Translations under genes and position numbers: made by a program
Assembly: GCA_027055005.1 (NCBI GenBank)
Contig: JALUNR010000220.1
Span: 1 to 6,491 of the forward strand
Source of the DNA: Campylobacterales bacterium
GTDB taxonomy: Bacteria; Campylobacterota; Campylobacteria; Campylobacterales; QNZT01
DNA length: 6,491 bases
Reading direction: 5' to 3'
Notes under the pieces: generated by a model
What the model was told of the DNA's origin: nothing
Seen by the model: only the letters and a program-made list of their open reading frames with translations
The model's database searches: none
Part shown: positions 4,245 through 6,491 of the stretch, one piece after another
Layout: each line of letters starts with the position of its first letter
Position numbering within the stretch: position 1 is the first letter of the stretch

Positions 4245-6491
4245 TTGAGAGAGTTTATTTTTACCATTATTGTCTTTATTTTACTTTTTATGGGGATTTC
4301 TACTGTTTTGGGAGATAGTGGTTTAGTTGGTGAAGTAGGATTATCCTTTGGAAAACTCAATAGAGATTTTTTTGGAATTATAAGTTATATATACCCTTTT
4401 TTACTTCTATATCCAGCTTATAAAGTATATAAAGAAGATGTAGATAATGTTGAAAATATATATGTTTTTTTTACTTCCATATTTTTATTAGTTATTTCTA
4501 TTTTAACATTACAAGGAATGATTTTTGATAAATATGCTGGTACTATTAGTAGTTTATTATATGGTTTTTTTGACCAATATATTGGTACATTTGGTACATT
4601 TTTACTTATATTATCAACTATTTTTTTAGCATCAAATATACTTTTTGAATATACTTTTAGTATTGATGGTAGTATCAACCATTTTTCAAAATTAAAGGAG
4701 TATCTAAAAGAAAATTTTAAACTAGTAAATTATAATAAAGAGAATGTGGAACTTTTTGATCTACCTTTAGAAAATATCGAACCCCAAAAACCAAAAATAA
4801 AAAAGTTACCCAAAAAAGTAGAAAACTCTAACGAAGATGTAATAGATGTTAGTTTTGACTCAATAGAAAATGATTTAAAAAGCACTATTAACTTAAAAGA
4901 AGAAAATAAACAAAAAAAGGATAGCCAAAAAAAAGAAGAACAAAAAAAAGAAGAACCAAAGGGAGAAAAAGAACAAAAAACAACATCCAATGTTAAAATA
5001 CTAAAAGAAATCTCTGAAAATAAAAAACTTTTAGCAACTATAGATAGTGGAAAAAAAATAGATAAACCCAAGAATTTTCATCTTCCAAAACTAGACTTTC
5101 TAAAAACACCTCCTAAAAAAAGAAGACATATAAATGAAGCAGAGATAGACAAAAAGATAGAAAATTTACTTCACAAACTAAAACAGTTTAAGATAGATGG
5201 TGATGTAGTAGCTACTTATTCAGGTCCAGTTGTTACAACATTTGAGTTTAAACCAGCCGCAAATATAAAAGTATCAAAGATTTTAACCCTACAAGATGAC
5301 TTAGCAATGGCACTAAAAGCGAAAACTATAAGAATCCAAGCTCCAATCCCTGGGAAAGATGTAGTTGGTATAGAAATTCCAAATAGTGAAAGTGAAACTA
5401 TCTATCTAAAAGAGATACTTGAAACAAAACTCTTTCAAAATGCTTCTTCCCCACTAACTATGGTAGTAGGAAAAGATATAGTAGGAAATCCATTTGTAAC
5501 AGATCTAAAAAAGCTACCTCACCTTCTGATAGCAGGTACAACAGGAAGTGGTAAAAGTGTTGGTATAAATGCTATGCTAGTATCCTTACTTTACAGAAAC
5601 TCACCAGATGACTTAAAGTTTCTCATGATAGATCCAAAAATGCTAGAGTTTTCTATCTACAACGATATTCCACATCTTTTGACTCCAGTTATTACCCAAG
5701 CAAAACAAGCAATAATGGCACTGGCAAATATGGTTTTAGAGATGGAGCGAAGATATAAGCTTATGAGTAAAACAAAAACTAAAAATATAGAAAACTATAA
5801 TGAAAAAGCAAAAAAAGAGGGCTATGATCCATTTCCTTATATAGTTATAATCATAGATGAGCTAGCAGACCTCATGATGACAAGTGGAAAAGATGTTGAG
5901 TTCTACATAGCAAGGCTAGCTCAAATGGCAAGAGCAAGTGGTATCCACCTTATAGTAGCAACTCAAAGACCATCAGTTGATGTTGTAACAGGACTAATAA
6001 AAGCAAACTTACCAAGTAGGATGAGTTTTAAAGTAGGACAAAAAATAGACTCAAAAGTCATCCTTGACTCCACAGGAGCGGACTCCCTACTTGGAAAAGG
6101 AGATATGCTCTTTACTCCTCCAGGGACTAGTTCTCTTGTTAGACTTCATGCACCTTTTGTAACAGAGACTGAGATAGAAAAAATAGTTGATTGGTTAAAA
6201 GCTCAAAGAGAAGTTGTTTATGATGATAGCTACTTAAGTGAGCCAAATCCAAATGGTTCAAGTGCAGTAAATGCAAGTCCTAGTGGTGGAACTAGCAATA
6301 GTGGAGAGTTTGATGAACTTTTTGATGAAGCAAAAAATATAGTCTTAACAGATAAGAAAACTTCTATTAGCTATATACAAAGAAGACTACAAATAGGATA
6401 TAACCGTTCAGCTAGAATCATAGAGCAGTTAGAACAATCAGGAGTTTTATCATCTCCAAATCATAAGGGGCAAAGGGAGATTTTGGTTTAA
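4245..6491 (+). CDS. ftsK: DNA translocase FtsK (FtsK/SpoIIIE family)
   Basis: FtsK is a septum-anchored, hexameric, ATP-driven DNA pump that clears and orients chromosome termini at division and activates Xer recombination at dif. Seen: four hydrophobic segments (about 3-22, 43-60, 72-92, 113-135); a charged Lys/Glu/Gln-rich linker (about 150-295); an alpha/beta motor with Walker A GTTGSGKS (431-438, K437), MIDPKMLEFS (461-470), Walker B IVIIIDELAD (D538, E539) and the highly conserved ARASGIHLIVATQRPSVDVV (562-581); a Ser/Gly/Asn spacer (about 664-687); and a winged-helix gamma domain (688-748) with YIQRRLQIGYNRSARIIEQL, the DNA-orienting and Xer-contacting part. At 748 residues it is far shorter than E. 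coli FtsK (1329), mostly because of its short linker, and close to B. subtilis SpoIIIE (787). Translation begins at TTG 4245: an in-frame stop lies 6 bases upstream (4239-4241), the first membrane segment follows directly, and AAGGG (4231-4235) is 9 nt away. The gene is complete; TAA ends the window. Confidence 0.97.
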   Translation: MREFIFTIIVFILLFMGISTVLGDSGLVGEVGLSFGKLNRDFFGIISYIYPFLLLYPAYKVYKEDVDNVENIYVFFTSIFLLVISILTLQGMIFDKYAGTISSLLYGFFDQYIGTFGTFLLILSTIFLASNILFEYTFSIDGSINHFSKLKEYLKENFKLVNYNKENVELFDLPLENIEPQKPKIKKLPKKVENSNEDVIDVSFDSIENDLKSTINLKEENKQKKDSQKKEEQKKEEPKGEKEQKTTSNVKILKEISENKKLLATIDSGKKIDKPKNFHLPKLDFLKTPPKKRRHINEAEIDKKIENLLHKLKQFKIDGDVVATYSGPVVTTFEFKPAANIKVSKILTLQDDLAMALKAKTIRIQAPIPGKDVVGIEIPNSESETIYLKEILETKLFQNASSPLTMVVGKDIVGNPFVTDLKKLPHLLIAGTTGSGKSVGINAMLVSLLYRNSPDDLKFLMIDPKMLEFSIYNDIPHLLTPVITQAKQAIMALANMVLEMERRYKLMSKTKTKNIENYNEKAKKEGYDPFPYIVIIIDELADLMMTSGKDVEFYIARLAQMARASGIHLIVATQRPSVDVVTGLIKANLPSRMSFKVGQKIDSKVILDSTGADSLLGKGDMLFTPPGTSSLVRLHAPFVTETEIEKIVDWLKAQREVVYDDSYLSEPNPNGSSAVNASPSGGTSNSGEFDELFDEAKNIVLTDKKTSISYIQRRLQIGYNRSARIIEQLEQSGVLSSPNHKGQREILV
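4926..4955 (+). repeat. 15-bp perfect tandem repeat with A8 tracts inside the ftsK linker
   Basis: The unit CAAAAAAAAGAAGAA occurs twice head to tail (4926-4940, 4941-4955) in frame and encodes QKKEE twice (residues 228-237) in the disordered linker. The unit length is a multiple of three, so copy-number change would keep the frame, whereas slippage within either A8 run would truncate the protein before its motor domain. Confidence 0.9.

Noticed and set aside
4418..5071. Minus-strand open frames inside the 5' part of ftsK, including one of 113 codons rich in Ser and Phe
   Set aside because: They are the complement of the membrane and Lys/Glu-rich linker coding region. The Phe/Ser runs simply mirror the A/G-rich tract.
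6466..6478. AGGGGCAAAGGGA near the ftsK end as a KOPS-like FtsK-orienting site
   Set aside because: It does not match the E. coli GGGNAGGG motif, and the motif used in this lineage is not known to me. The bases encode the conserved gamma-domain end HKGQRE.
1..6491. CRISPR array, IS element, prophage, toxin-antitoxin or other defence system
   Set aside because: No spaced repeats, terminal inverted repeats, transposase or defence-type domains are visible; every sizeable coding region is assigned to a known housekeeping or flagellar family.

Overview
The window is AT-rich and gene-dense and carries housekeeping and flagellar genes of a motile, Gram-negative-type bacterium. The best fit is the Campylobacterota (Epsilonproteobacteria), possibly an Arcobacter-like genus. 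The reasons are the very large flgL product with an epsilonproteobacterial-style central region, the HU variant carrying ARVPGT, the sigma-54 promoter in front of flgL, and the flgL-ftsK adjacency that I recall from Campylobacter. The placement rests on recall of these families, not on a search.

Layout. Minus strand, read right to left: an HU-family DNA-binding protein (1870-2148), tRNA-Leu(CAA) (1742-1828), murA (359-1627), and the start of flhB (1-329, running off the left edge). Plus strand, diverging from the HU gene: flgL (2277-4196) and then ftsK (4245-6491, whose stop codon is the last three bases of the window). No stretch over 300 bases lacks a gene. The longest gap is the roughly 130-bp HU/flgL divergent region, which holds a sigma-54 promoter and a perfect 8-bp inverted repeat.

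How the genes relate. murA and flhB are 29 nt apart on the same strand and are probably cotranscribed, so a peptidoglycan-precursor enzyme would be coupled to a flagellar export gene. flgL has its own -24/-12 promoter, as expected for a middle-to-late flagellar gene. ftsK directly follows flgL but has an extended -10 element starting only 4 nt after the flgL stop, so it can be expressed independently of flagellar control. The window thus alternates envelope or chromosome housekeeping genes (murA, HU, ftsK) with flagellar genes (flhB, flgL).

I see no CRISPR array, transposon, prophage, toxin-antitoxin or defence system, and no convincing new system. The items most worth a second look are non-coding: the inverted repeat between the HU and flgL promoters, a leader hairpin before flgL, and a hairpin with overlapping direct repeats between HU and the tRNA.
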